Of a stretch of 42,759 bases of DNA, positions 33,084 through 41,140 are shown piece by piece. Both the position numbers and the translations under genes were made by a program. Source of the DNA: Rhodospirillales bacterium 69-11 (GTDB lineage Bacteria > Pseudomonadota > Alphaproteobacteria > Acetobacterales > Acetobacteraceae); the NCBI GenBank assembly GCA_001898425.1, contig MKTV01000060.1, positions 154,154-196,912 of the forward strand, written 5' to 3'. How positions within the stretch are numbered: the first letter of the stretch is position 1; each line of letters begins with the position of its first letter. Under the pieces are notes generated by a model that saw only the letters and a list, made by a program, of their open reading frames with translations, did no database searches and had not been told where the DNA came from.

Positions 33084-33701
33084 ATGCGCGTCGCCATCAT
33101 GGGAACGGGGAACGTGGGCCAGGCACTCGCCGTGGCGCTGCGTCGGGCGGGTCATACGGTGATCTTCGGCGCACGCACGCCGGACGCCGCTCGAGCCGAC
33201 GAGCGTACCGTGCGGGACGCTGCGGCCGCGGCCGAGATCGCGATCCTCGCGGTGCCGTTCGAGGCGGCCGGGGAGGTGATCGTCGCGGCCGGCGGCTTCC
33301 CCGGAAAGCCCCTCATCGACGCGACCAACCCGCTCGGGGTCGCCGATGGCGAACTGTCGCTGACCCTCGGGTTCGAGACCTCCGGCGCGGAGCGGATCGC
33401 CGCGCTGGCCCCACGCGCCCATGTCGTGAAGGCGTTCAACCAGACCGGATGGGAGAACATGCAGGACGCGCGCGCCTATCTCGCACGCCCGGTCATGTTC
33501 GTGGCCGGGGACGACGACGCGAGCAAGGCGGCCGCCTCGACCCTCGTGGCCGATGCGGGGTTCGATGCGATCGATCTCGGAGGGCTGCGCGCCGCGCGGC
33601 TGCTGGAGCCGCTCGCGATGCTGTGGATCGAACTCGCGCGCAAGCGGGGCCTGGGGGCCGAATTCTGCCTGGCGCTGCAGCGCAGGGGCGCGGGAGCGTA
33701 G
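33084..33701 (+). CDS. NAD(P)-binding reductase, F420-dependent NADP oxidoreductase-like
   Basis: 205 residues. A Rossmann domain starts at the first residue (MRVAIMGTGNVGQALAVALRRAGHTVIFGART), followed by AEIAILAVPFEA and PLIDATNPLGVADGE, the pattern of NADPH-dependent F420 reductase-like proteins. VVKAFNQTGWENM and the C-terminal helix ARLLEPLAMLWIELA fit as well. Whether it uses F420 is not shown; many bacterial members act on other substrates. It is probably controlled by the divergent LysR gene. Confidence 0.88.
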   Translation: MRVAIMGTGNVGQALAVALRRAGHTVIFGARTPDAARADERTVRDAAAAAEIAILAVPFEAAGEVIVAAGGFPGKPLIDATNPLGVADGELSLTLGFETSGAERIAALAPRAHVVKAFNQTGWENMQDARAYLARPVMFVAGDDDASKAAASTLVADAGFDAIDLGGLRAARLLEPLAMLWIELARKRGLGAEFCLALQRRGAGA

Positions 33702-33742
33702 TCCGGCGCGAGGGTCATTCCTGTCCCGCCGCCGCGGTCACG

Positions 33743-33771
33743 AAAAAGGGGCCGGCTTTCGCCGACCCCTT
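33743..33771 (-). terminator. Rho-independent terminator after secreted protein copy C
   Basis: An 11-pair hairpin (one G-U on the minus strand) with loop GAAA on that strand and followed by TTTTT. It ends the leftward transcript of copy C and is homologous to the one after copy A. Confidence 0.85.
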
Positions 33772-33804
33772 CCATACCGTCTCAGTCCGGCCGTAACCGG
33801 CGGA

Positions 33805-34056
33805 TCAGTTCTCGCCGCCCTGCGGATAGCCCGGGTGCGAGAAAAGGTCATAGACCGAGGTGGTCGGGCGGTTGCTGGCCGCGAACACGCTGCGGTGCTG
33901 GGCGGGAACCTGCTGGGTCGGCACACGCACCGTCGGGCTGGACTGGTTCACCACCACGTTGTCGAGCTGCGGCACGAAGACGTCGCCATCATTCGCGAAG
34001 GCGGCGCCGGTGCCGAGGGTCAGAAGCAGGCCGGCGAGCATCATGGTCTTACGCAT
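33805..34056 (-). CDS. Small secreted protein, copy C
   Basis: 83 residues, closest to copy A in the centre (VVNQSSPTVRVPTQQVPA) but to copy B upstream and at NDGDVFVPQLDNV and the GGEN terminus. Signal peptide MRKTMMLAGLLLTLGTGAAFA, mature part about 62 residues. It has its own promoter region and terminator. The LysR-reductase pair separates it from copies A and B. Function unknown. Confidence 0.75.
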   Translation of the reverse strand: MRKTMMLAGLLLTLGTGAAFANDGDVFVPQLDNVVVNQSSPTVRVPTQQVPAQHRSVFAASNRPTTSVYDLFSHPGYPQGGEN

Positions 34057-34171
34057 CTGTCTATCTCCATCGTTCAGGCCCGTGACCGGGTCTCTTGCTT
34101 GCGATGGACGCCAGATGGGTCGCAGGTGCTGCCCTGATTAGCGCGACGTTCGGCAAAAGATTGTAGCGAAA
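34057..34171. repeat. Upstream region of copy C, direct repeat of 31909-32023
   Basis: About 115 bases nearly matching the region upstream of copy B. Together with the reading frames the repeats span roughly 370 bases each, in the same orientation and about 2.1 kb apart. Confidence 0.85.
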
Positions 34172-34268
34172 TCCGGTGGAATGGGCGCTCGGCGACCCGC
34201 CCGGTTGCAGCGATCCCGAGGAGACGGTCGCACGAGCGTGGGGTGGCGGGGGCCGGTCGGGCGCGGCG

Positions 34269-34361
34269 TGGCGGAGGCGGATGGGAATCGAACCCACCGC
34301 CCGCTGTTGGCGGGTCGCTGGTTTTGAAGACCAGGGGGGCCACCAGACCCCTGTCGCCTCC
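34269..34361 (-). tRNA. selC: tRNA-Sec (anticodon UCA)
   Basis: 93 nucleotides including an encoded CCA. The acceptor pairs GGAGGCG with CGCCTCC, the anticodon arm is CTGGT-CTTCAAA-ACCAG with anticodon TCA at 34325-34327, the variable arm is long (CCCGC-CAACA-GCGGG) and the T arm is GTGGG-TTCGATT-CCCAT. The UCA anticodon and long variable arm identify selenocysteine tRNA. Position 8 appears as an A-C mismatch if the usual eight-pair acceptor is drawn. It lies 81 bases downstream of selB on the same strand. Confidence 0.95.
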
Positions 34362-34442
34362 GCCGCCGTTCTCCCACCCCGGGCCCGGAGCGGCCAGAAA
34401 CATCCCGGCGAGCGTCAGGCGCCGTCCGAGCATCGGCCGGCG

Positions 34443-36308
34443 TCAGGCGTCCTCCGGCCGCATCAATTGCCGCCGATCGCCGGAGCGCCGCGTGAACTGC
34501 ACGGCGTCGAAGTATTCCAGCAGCGGCACGCTGTATTTGCGCGAGATGCCGAGAACGGCGCCGGCCTCCTTGACCAGCAGGCCAGGAGGCGTGGCGAGCA
34601 GCGGGGCCAGGGTGCGCCGCGCCGCCGCCACCGCGTCGCGATGGAACAGGATGTGCCGCTTCTGCACGCGATCGTAAGTCGCGACGATGATGCCCGCTTG
34701 CCGCAGCGCCTCGATCACGCGGCGCGCTTCGGGACGGGCGGCGGCGATCTCTTCCGGCGCAGGGGGCGACAGGCCGCCGCGGCGGAGCATTTCGGCGATC
34801 TCGGCCGCCAACGCCCCCTCCCGCGAGCGGCGGGCACGGTCCTGGTCGGGGCGGACGGCGTGCCATGCCCCGCCCTCCAGCCGGATCCGGCCCGCGGCGG
34901 TGAGCCGGCGCAGCGCTGCCTGCAGGACCGGCGCGGCGACGGGGCGGAGCAGCGTGGCGAGGCCCTCGGTGGTCGGGGGCACGCGCCGCGCCGCCAGCAG
35001 CGCAGGCAGGCGTTCCAGCAACGCCGCGAAGCTCTCGCCCGCGACCGCGTGGTCGCCGACCGCCTGCGCGGTCATGGCCGGCAGCGCCGCCGCGAGGCGA
35101 TCGGGCGCCATCCCTGCCAGCCGCGCCAAGGCCGCGACCGGCCGCCCGGCCGTGCCGGCCTCGGCGAGCTCCGCGGCGAGGATGGCCGAACGTTCGCCGG
35201 TGGCGAGCCGCGCGAGGCGCGCGATGACGGCGGCGTCGTGTCGTCGCAGGCGCCGGTCCCCGGTCTCGAGCACGCGGCCGCCGGCGACGGTGCCGATGGG
35301 GGCGGGCAGGCGCAGGATGCAGGCCTCGCCCGTGGGCACGCAGACCGGGTCGGGGCAGCGCAGCTGGGCGGGGGCGGCGCTGCCCGGCGCCAGCTCGTCG
35401 CGGTCGAGCAGGCGCAGCCGTGCCTCCACCTCGGCCGACCCGAACAGCAGCCGCACCGGAAGACCGGTACGCAGCGGCGGGGCGCCCCGCACGGATCGGA
35501 GCTGCACGCTCAGCCACGAAGCAGGCGGCAGCGTGGCCGGCCGGGCCAGCGCCTGCCCGCGGGTCAGGGCGGCGGCCTCGATCCCGCGCAGGTTCACCGC
35601 GACGCGGCTGCCCGGCTGGGCTTCGGCGACCGCCGCGCCGTGCACCTGCAGGCCGCGCACCCGGACGGGTGTGGCGTCCGGCAGCAGCACCACCTCGTCT
35701 CCCACGGAGAGGGTGCCGCGGCGCAGTGTCCCGGTCACCACGGTCCCGAAGCCGGCAACGGCGAAGGCGCGGTCGATCGGCAGCCAGGGGAGACCATCCT
35801 CCGGCCGGGGATCGGTCTCGGTGGCGAACAGGGCCGCCCGCAGCGCCTCGAGCCCCAGACCGGTCACGGCGGACGTCGGGATGGGTGGCGGAGCGGCGAG
35901 GCCGGCGGCGGCGGCCAGGGCCGCGGCGGCGCGGGCGGCCGGGGCGGGATCGGCGCGATCCGCCTTGCTGATCGCCACGACCGCGCGCCGGAGGCCGAGG
36001 AGCGCCGCGACGTCGATGTGCTCGACGGTCTGCGGCCGGATGCCCTCGGCGGCGTCGACCACCAGCAGCACGGCGTCGAGGCCGGTCGCGCCGGCGATCA
36101 TGGTGCGGACGAAACGTTCGTGGCCGGGCATGTCGACGAGATCGATCTCGGTGTCGCCGTCGCGCAGATGCGCGAAGCCGAGGGCGATGGAGATGCCGCG
36201 CCGCTTTTCCTCCGCGAGCCGGTCGGTGTCGGTGCCGGTCAGGGCGCGGACCAGCGCGGTCTTGCCGTGGTCCACGTGGCCGATGACGCCGAACAGGCGG
36301 CGATTCAT
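34443..36308 (-). CDS. selB: Selenocysteine-specific elongation factor SelB
   Basis: 621 residues. SelB brings Sec-tRNA to ribosomes paused at a UGA with a SECIS hairpin. The GTPase domain is N-terminal: GHVDHGKT (10-17), [26 protein letters not shown] and the guanine motif SKADRAD. Translation-factor barrels follow, then the C-terminal winged-helix region ([23 protein letters not shown] ... [31 protein letters not shown]) that binds SECIS RNA. Its ATG overlaps the selA stop (ATGA), so they are translated in tandem. Confidence 0.97.
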   Translation of the reverse strand: MNRRLFGVIGHVDHGKTALVRALTGTDTDRLAEEKRRGISIALGFAHLRDGDTEIDLVDMPGHERFVRTMIAGATGLDAVLLVVDAAEGIRPQTVEHIDVAALLGLRRAVVAISKADRADPAPAARAAAALAAAAGLAAPPPIPTSAVTGLGLEALRAALFATETDPRPEDGLPWLPIDRAFAVAGFGTVVTGTLRRGTLSVGDEVVLLPDATPVRVRGLQVHGAAVAEAQPGSRVAVNLRGIEAAALTRGQALARPATLPPASWLSVQLRSVRGAPPLRTGLPVRLLFGSAEVEARLRLLDRDELAPGSAAPAQLRCPDPVCVPTGEACILRLPAPIGTVAGGRVLETGDRRLRRHDAAVIARLARLATGERSAILAAELAEAGTAGRPVAALARLAGMAPDRLAAALPAMTAQAVGDHAVAGESFAALLERLPALLAARRVPPTTEGLATLLRPVAAPVLQAALRRLTAAGRIRLEGGAWHAVRPDQDRARRSREGALAAEIAEMLRRGGLSPPAPEEIAAARPEARRVIEALRQAGIIVATYDRVQKRHILFHRDAVAAARRTLAPLLATPPGLLVKEAGAVLGISRKYSVPLLEYFDAVQFTRRSGDRRQLMRPEDA

Positions 36309-37801
36309 GACTGCCTAGTCACGATTTGTTCCCGCACCGCCCCCGCCACGATCTCGTTGCGCGCGGCGCGGACCGCCACCGCCACGGTCGGCAGCGCGTC
36401 CTCCGGCAGGGTCCGGACGTCGAGCAGCAGCCGGTCTGCGGCGATGCGCCCGATCACCGGCGGATCGTGCCGGCGCAGGCAAGCGGCCAGCGCGTCCGCC
36501 CCTCCCCCCGGCGTGCCCTCGCCCTCGGAGAGCGCCACCGCCCAGCCGGGAAGCGGCGCGGCAGGGAGGGTGCCGCCGCCGGCGAACCCCTCGACCGGCA
36601 CGACCGCCGCCCCGCCCCCGATCAGCCCCGCCAGCCGCTCCGCCCGCGCCCGAAGGACCGGACCGGGGGTGGCGAGCATGCGCAGCACCGGCAGCTCCGC
36701 CGCGGCATCGTGCGGATTGCAATACGATCGGAGTGTGGATTGCAACGCGGCGAGCGACAGCTTGTCGATCCGTACCGCCCGCAGCAGCGGATGCCGCCGG
36801 AGCGGCGCCAGGACCGCCGCCCGCCCCGCCAGGATCCCCGCCTGGGGACCGCCCAGCAGTTTGTCCCCGCTGAACGCGACCAGGTCGACCCCGGCCGCGA
36901 TGCTGTCCCGGACCGTCGGTTCGGCGGGCAAGCCCCAGGCGGTCAGGTCGACCAGCGCCCCGCTGCCCAGGTCCTCCACCAGCGGCAGGCCGGTCTCCCG
37001 CGCCAGCCCGACCAGCTCCGCCAGTCCTGGCGCGGCGGTGAACCCGACCAGCCGATAGTTGCTGGGATGCACCCGCAGCAGCACCCGCGTCGCGGGCCCC
37101 ACCGCCATCCGGTAATCGGCGAGGCGGGTCTTGTTGGTGGTGCCGACCTCCACCAGCCGCGCGCCGCCCTGGGCGATCACCTCGGGGATGCGGAATCCGC
37201 CGCCGATCTCGACCAGCTCGCCACGGGAGACCACGACCTCCCCGCCCGCCGCCAGCGCCGAGAGGGCCAGCAGCACCGCGGCCGCATTGTTGTTGACGAC
37301 CAGCGCCGCCTCCGCGCCGGTGAGGGTGCAGATCAGGGCCTCGACCGCCGCGTCCCGCGATCCGCGCCGGCCGGCCGCGAGGTCGAACTCCAGGTTCGCG
37401 TACCCGGCCGCCACCGCCGCGACCGCGGCCACCGCCGCCTCGGACAGCGGGGCGCGGCCCAGATTGGTGTGCAGCACGATCCCGGTCGCGTTCAGCACCG
37501 GCCGCAGCACCGGCACCTGCGCCAGCCGCGCCCGCGCGGCATCGAGCAGAGCCGCCTCGTCCGGGGCCGGAGCGCCCGCCAGGATCTCGGCCCGCGCCGC
37601 CGCCAGAGCCGCCCGCACCGCCGCCAGCAGCGCCGCGCGCCCGCCAACCGCCTCCAGCCCGCCGGCCGCGAGGCCAGCCGCTTCCGCCAGCTCCAGCAGG
37701 CGCTGCACCGAGGGAAGGGCGCGCAATCCTGCGCGAGCCGCACGCGTTTCCCTTCCGGCGGCCCCTATCTCGCGCCTGTCCAGCCGCTCGATCTCGTCCA
37801 T
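36305..37801 (-). CDS. selA: L-seryl-tRNA(Sec) selenium transferase SelA
   Basis: 498 residues. A PLP enzyme that converts seryl-tRNA-Sec to selenocysteinyl-tRNA using selenophosphate. The PLP lysine is Lys314 in [34 protein letters not shown] (103-121) and [17 protein letters not shown] are family motifs. I place the start at 37801; an in-frame ATG at 37837 would overlap the selD start codon. It overlaps selB by four bases, and selA-selB-selC lie in this order on the minus strand. Confidence 0.96.
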   Translation of the reverse strand: MDEIERLDRREIGAAGRETRAARAGLRALPSVQRLLELAEAAGLAAGGLEAVGGRAALLAAVRAALAAARAEILAGAPAPDEAALLDAARARLAQVPVLRPVLNATGIVLHTNLGRAPLSEAAVAAVAAVAAGYANLEFDLAAGRRGSRDAAVEALICTLTGAEAALVVNNNAAAVLLALSALAAGGEVVVSRGELVEIGGGFRIPEVIAQGGARLVEVGTTNKTRLADYRMAVGPATRVLLRVHPSNYRLVGFTAAPGLAELVGLARETGLPLVEDLGSGALVDLTAWGLPAEPTVRDSIAAGVDLVAFSGDKLLGGPQAGILAGRAAVLAPLRRHPLLRAVRIDKLSLAALQSTLRSYCNPHDAAAELPVLRMLATPGPVLRARAERLAGLIGGGAAVVPVEGFAGGGTLPAAPLPGWAVALSEGEGTPGGGADALAACLRRHDPPVIGRIAADRLLLDVRTLPEDALPTVAVAVRAARNEIVAGAVREQIVTRQS

Positions 37802-37835
37802 CCCGCCGAGCAAAGCACACCATGGAGTCGACCGC

Positions 37836-38882
37836 ATGTCACAGCCTGGTTTCCGCCTGACCGATCTCGCCCATGGCGGTGGCTGCGGCTGCAAACTGGC
37901 GCCCGCCGTGCTCCAGCAGCTCCTGGCGCGCATGCCCCTGGCCGCGGCGGCTCCCGGCCTGCTGGTCGGCACCGAGACCAGCGACGACGCCGCCGTCTAC
38001 CGGCTGAACGCGAACCAGGCGCTGGTCGCCACCACCGACTTCTTCATGCCCGTGGTCGACGATCCGCGCGATTTCGGCCGCATCGCAGCGACCAACGCGC
38101 TGTCGGACGTCTACGCCATGGGGGGCACGCCGGTCATGGCGCTCGCCATCCTCGGCATGCCGGTCGACAAGCTGCCGGTCGAGGTCGCACAGGCCATCCT
38201 CGCGGGCGGGGCGGAGGTGTGCGCGGAGGCTGGCATCCCGCTGGCGGGCGGGCACTCGATCGACAGCCCCGAACCGATCTACGGGCTGGTCGCGCTCGGC
38301 CTCGTGCACCCCGACCGGGTGCTGCGCAACAGCACCGCGCGACCCGGCGACACGCTCATCCTGACGAAGCCGCTGGGCGTCGGCATCTACAGCGCCGCAT
38401 TGAAGCGCAACCAGCTCCCGCCGGCGCTGCAGGCCGCCATGCTCGCCAGCACCACGCAGCTCAACCTGCTGGGCGCGGAGCTCGCGGACCTGCCCGGCGT
38501 CGACGCCGCCACCGACGTGACCGGCTTCGGCCTTCTCGGCCACACGCTCGAGATGTGCCGCGGCAGCGGGCTCGCGGCGCGCATCACCGCCGACGACCTG
38601 CCGCTGCTGCCGGAGGTGGAGGCGCTGTCGCGATCCGGCATCGGCACCGGGGCCGCCACCCGCAACTGGGCGAGCTACGGCGCCGAGGTCATCCTGCCCG
38701 ACGACTTCCCCGATTGGCGGCGCGCCCTGCTGTGCGATCCGCAGACCAGCGGCGGCCTGCTGATCGCCGCCGCCCCGGAGGCGGTGCAGGAGGTGCTGGC
38801 GCGCGCCCATCGCCTCGGCTTCGCGCAGGCGGTCACGGTCGGCACGCTGCACGGCGGCACCCCGCGCGTGACGGTCAGCTGA
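37836..38882 (+). CDS. selD: Selenide, water dikinase SelD
   Basis: 348 residues. SelD makes selenophosphate from selenide and ATP. The catalytic Cys17 and Lys20 lie in GGGCGCK, at the same numbers as in Escherichia coli SelD. Further motifs are [43 protein letters not shown], and [14 protein letters not shown]. It has Cys, not Sec, at the active site. It is divergent from selA, with only 34 bases between the start codons, so the two promoters must overlap or lie inside the opposing genes. Confidence 0.97.
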   Translation: MSQPGFRLTDLAHGGGCGCKLAPAVLQQLLARMPLAAAAPGLLVGTETSDDAAVYRLNANQALVATTDFFMPVVDDPRDFGRIAATNALSDVYAMGGTPVMALAILGMPVDKLPVEVAQAILAGGAEVCAEAGIPLAGGHSIDSPEPIYGLVALGLVHPDRVLRNSTARPGDTLILTKPLGVGIYSAALKRNQLPPALQAAMLASTTQLNLLGAELADLPGVDAATDVTGFGLLGHTLEMCRGSGLAARITADDLPLLPEVEALSRSGIGTGAATRNWASYGAEVILPDDFPDWRRALLCDPQTSGGLLIAAAPEAVQEVLARAHRLGFAQAVTVGTLHGGTPRVTVS

Positions 38883-38890
38883 GCGCACCC

Positions 38891-40000
38891 ATGGATCACC
38901 CCGACTCGTCCGCGCCCCGCTCCGGCGCCCCCTCGGACGCCCCCTCTCGAAACTCCTCTCAACCCCCCACTGGTGACCTCGCGCGCGCCGCGGTGAGGCT
39001 CGCCATCCTGGGTGGCACCGTCGCCGCCGCCCTGTTCGTGACCTGGAGCGTGCGCCAGGCCCTGCTGCTCGTTTTCGGATCGGTGGTGGTGGCGGTGCTG
39101 CTGCTCGCCGCCGCGACGCCGCTGGAGCGCCGGACCGGCCTGAGCCGTACCTGGTCCCTGCCGCTGGTCGGCCTGCTGTTCCTGCTGCTGGGCGGGGGCG
39201 CGATGTGGCTGATGGGGTCGCAGATTCGCGGCCAGGTCGCCAGCCTCATCGCCATGCTGCCGCAGGCGATGGACGTGCTGCAGCAGCGCTTCGGCCTGTC
39301 CCTCGGCGGCGGCGAGGGCGGCATGGACCTGCAGAGCATCGGCGGGATGCTGCAGAACGTCGCCGGGTCGGTGTTCACGGTCGGCACGACGGTGGCGAGC
39401 GCGTTGTCGAGCCTGGTCCTGGTGATCGCCGGCGGGTTCTTCCTGGCCGGCAGTCCGAGCCTGTACCGCGCGGGGGTGGTGAAGCTGTTCCCGCCGAGCT
39501 ACCAGCCGCGCCTCGACGAGGCGCTGCGCACCACGGGCCGCGCGCTGCATCTGTGGCTGCTGGCACAGCTCATCGCCATGGTGATGACGGGCACGCTGGC
39601 CGGGCTGGGCACCTGGCTGCTGGGCGTCCCCGCGCCCCTCGCACTCGGCCTGTTCGCGGGGCTGCTGGAGTTCATCCCGCTGATCGGCTCGATCGGCGGC
39701 GCGGTGCCGGCGGTGCTGCTGGCGCTGGCGCAGGACCCGATGCTCGCGGTGTGGACCGCGCTGCTGTTCCTGGTGATCCAGCAGGTGGAGTCGAACCTGA
39801 TCATGCCGGTGGTGCAGCGGCAGATGGTGGACCTGCCGCCGGCGCTGCTGTTGTTCTCGGTGGTGGCGGTTGGCCTGCTGTTCGGGATCACGGGCGTGCT
39901 GATCGCGGCGCCGCTGACGATCGTGATCTACGTGCTGGTGAAGATGCTGTGGGTGCGCGACGCGCTGGGGCAGGAGACGCACGTGCCGGGGGAGGAGTGA
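38891..40000 (+). CDS. AI-2E family transporter
   Basis: 369 residues. A Ser/Pro-rich N-terminus of about 30 residues precedes seven to eight membrane helices. The conserved part is FAGLLEFIPLIGSIGGAVPAVLLALAQDP, followed by QQVESNLIMPVVQRQMVDLPPALLLFSVV, the hallmark of the AI-2E (TqsA/PerM/YdiK) family, and FGITGVLIAAPLTIVIYVLVKMLW. Members export or exchange small compounds; the substrate is unknown. It starts eight bases after selD, suggesting cotranscription, but no link to selenium is established. Confidence 0.9.
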   Translation: MDHPDSSAPRSGAPSDAPSRNSSQPPTGDLARAAVRLAILGGTVAAALFVTWSVRQALLLVFGSVVVAVLLLAAATPLERRTGLSRTWSLPLVGLLFLLLGGGAMWLMGSQIRGQVASLIAMLPQAMDVLQQRFGLSLGGGEGGMDLQSIGGMLQNVAGSVFTVGTTVASALSSLVLVIAGGFFLAGSPSLYRAGVVKLFPPSYQPRLDEALRTTGRALHLWLLAQLIAMVMTGTLAGLGTWLLGVPAPLALGLFAGLLEFIPLIGSIGGAVPAVLLALAQDPMLAVWTALLFLVIQQVESNLIMPVVQRQMVDLPPALLLFSVVAVGLLFGITGVLIAAPLTIVIYVLVKMLWVRDALGQETHVPGEE

Positions 40001-40363
40001 GGAGGCGAGAAGACGGTCCGAGCGCCGTCCGTCCACCTTCAGTGAGTAGGACCGGTTAGACCGGACTCCTCCTGCGGACACGAGCTGTGTGCTGGTCAAG
40101 AGCGGGAATCGTGGCGCTCGCGAAGAGTGGGGTGGAGGGGCTAGGAAGCTCACAGAGCAGTGGCATGAAGTCTTGGCCTGTCACGCGGGCGGCAGAATCT
40201 CTCCCGCGAGAAGCTACCGGCTTTATCGTAGCGCTGAATGTTCGCCGAAGCTTCGGGTGTTCCGAACCCTCTCGAAGGACCGCCAATCGGTCGGAGGTCG
40301 AAAATCCTCGAACGATTGATGTCGCAGTTAGTACAAAGCCTGGAAGTGACGCTGCCACTTTCG
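40001..40363. other. Gene-free stretch between AI-2E gene and antitoxin
   Basis: About 363 bases that are less GC-rich than the neighbours. I see no convincing gene: short open frames on the plus strand lack ribosome sites and homology that I can recognise. A small hairpin, CCGGT-TAG-ACCGG, is at about 40051-40063. The composition suggests this stretch arrived with the toxin-antitoxin pair. Confidence 0.4.
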
Positions 40364-40648
40364 CTAGACCAACTCCAGGCGCAGTTCGCGCCCCACCAGA
40401 GCGGCCGCGCGCTGGAGCGTATCGATCGTGACGTTGCCTTTCGCCTTGAGGATACGATCGACCTGGGCTCGACTGGTGTGCATCTTCTCCGCCAACGCGG
40501 CCTTGGTGATCCCCTGTCGCTCCATCTCCTGTGCAAGCTGCCAGGCGATTACCCGAGTGACCGCCTCGGCCCTGGCGGCTTCACGCATGCCGTCTTCGCT
40601 CAAGAACGCGTCGAGCGTCGTGCCCCAGTGGCGCTTCCGTTCGGTCAT
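40364..40648 (-). CDS. HigA-type antitoxin with helix-turn-helix
   Basis: 94 residues. The C-terminal XRE-like helix-turn-helix is ITKAALAEKMHTSRAQVDRILKAKGNVTIDTLQRAAALVG. The N-terminal half is charged and probably binds the toxin. Its ATG overlaps the toxin stop by four bases. Toxin-first order is typical of HigBA modules. It likely represses its own promoter through the palindrome at 41016-41041. Confidence 0.88.
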   Translation of the reverse strand: MTERKRHWGTTLDAFLSEDGMREAARAEAVTRVIAWQLAQEMERQGITKAALAEKMHTSRAQVDRILKAKGNVTIDTLQRAAALVGRELRLELV

Positions 40649-40998
40649 GCCTTCATCTCCTTCATGCGCCGATACGCGATATCCAGATCGGCATCGGGCG
40701 TCTTCTGCGTCTTCTTGATGAACCCGTGCACGATGCCGATCCGGCCCTCATCCACGAAGAAGATGAGCCGCGCGATGCGCCGGCTGGGCAACGTGCTGCG
40801 AACTTCCCACAAACCTCTCCCCAACGAACGGCATAGAGGCATTCCGACGGGCCACCCGAACTGCACGGTGGCCAAGTCGGTTCCGATCACGCGGCGATCC
40901 TCGGCGGGGAGGCTTCGCAACCAGTCGAGAACGGGTTCGGCTCCGGTGGCGGAACGGTAGAAATAAGCCGGGATTTCCGGCGGAAGCCTGGACGCCAT
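40645..40998 (-). CDS. HigB/RelE-type toxin (phage Gp49-like)
   Basis: 117 residues. The fold is that of ribosome-dependent mRNA interferases: PVLDWLRSLPAEDRRVIGTDLATVQFGWPVGMPLCRSLGRGLWEVRSTLPSRRIARLIFFVDEGRIGIVHGFIKKTQKTPDADLDIAYRR. The segments GLWEVRS and ARLIFF ... HGFIKKTQKTP are the common core of this HigB group. Together with the overlapping antitoxin it forms a two-gene operon behind a palindromic operator. Confidence 0.88.
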   Translation of the reverse strand: MASRLPPEIPAYFYRSATGAEPVLDWLRSLPAEDRRVIGTDLATVQFGWPVGMPLCRSLGRGLWEVRSTLPSRRIARLIFFVDEGRIGIVHGFIKKTQKTPDADLDIAYRRMKEMKA

Positions 40999-41015
40999 CC
41001 CAACCTCTCACGTCA

Positions 41016-41041
41016 GGAGTGTATCATGTAAGATACACTCC
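41016..41041. promoter_or_regulatory. Palindromic operator of the toxin-antitoxin operon
   Basis: GGAGTGTATC-ATGTAA-GATACACTCC, a perfect 10-base inverted repeat with a six-base spacer, 17 bases upstream of the toxin ATG. It is the likely binding site of the antitoxin. It lies 99 bases from the divergent formate dehydrogenase start, so it might also touch that promoter. Confidence 0.75.
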
Positions 41042-41140
41042 AGCAAGCAATCGAAGGGGCAAGGCCGGACCTCTTGCTCATCGCCCCCACGCAACCCACC
41101 CGCCCGCGCCGCGTTCGAACGCTGACAGGAGAGTTCCCGC

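Noticed and set aside
34176-37058. Very long plus-strand frame opposite selB and selA
   Set aside because: It runs antisense through the tRNA-Sec, selB and selA genes, all of which have firm family signatures.
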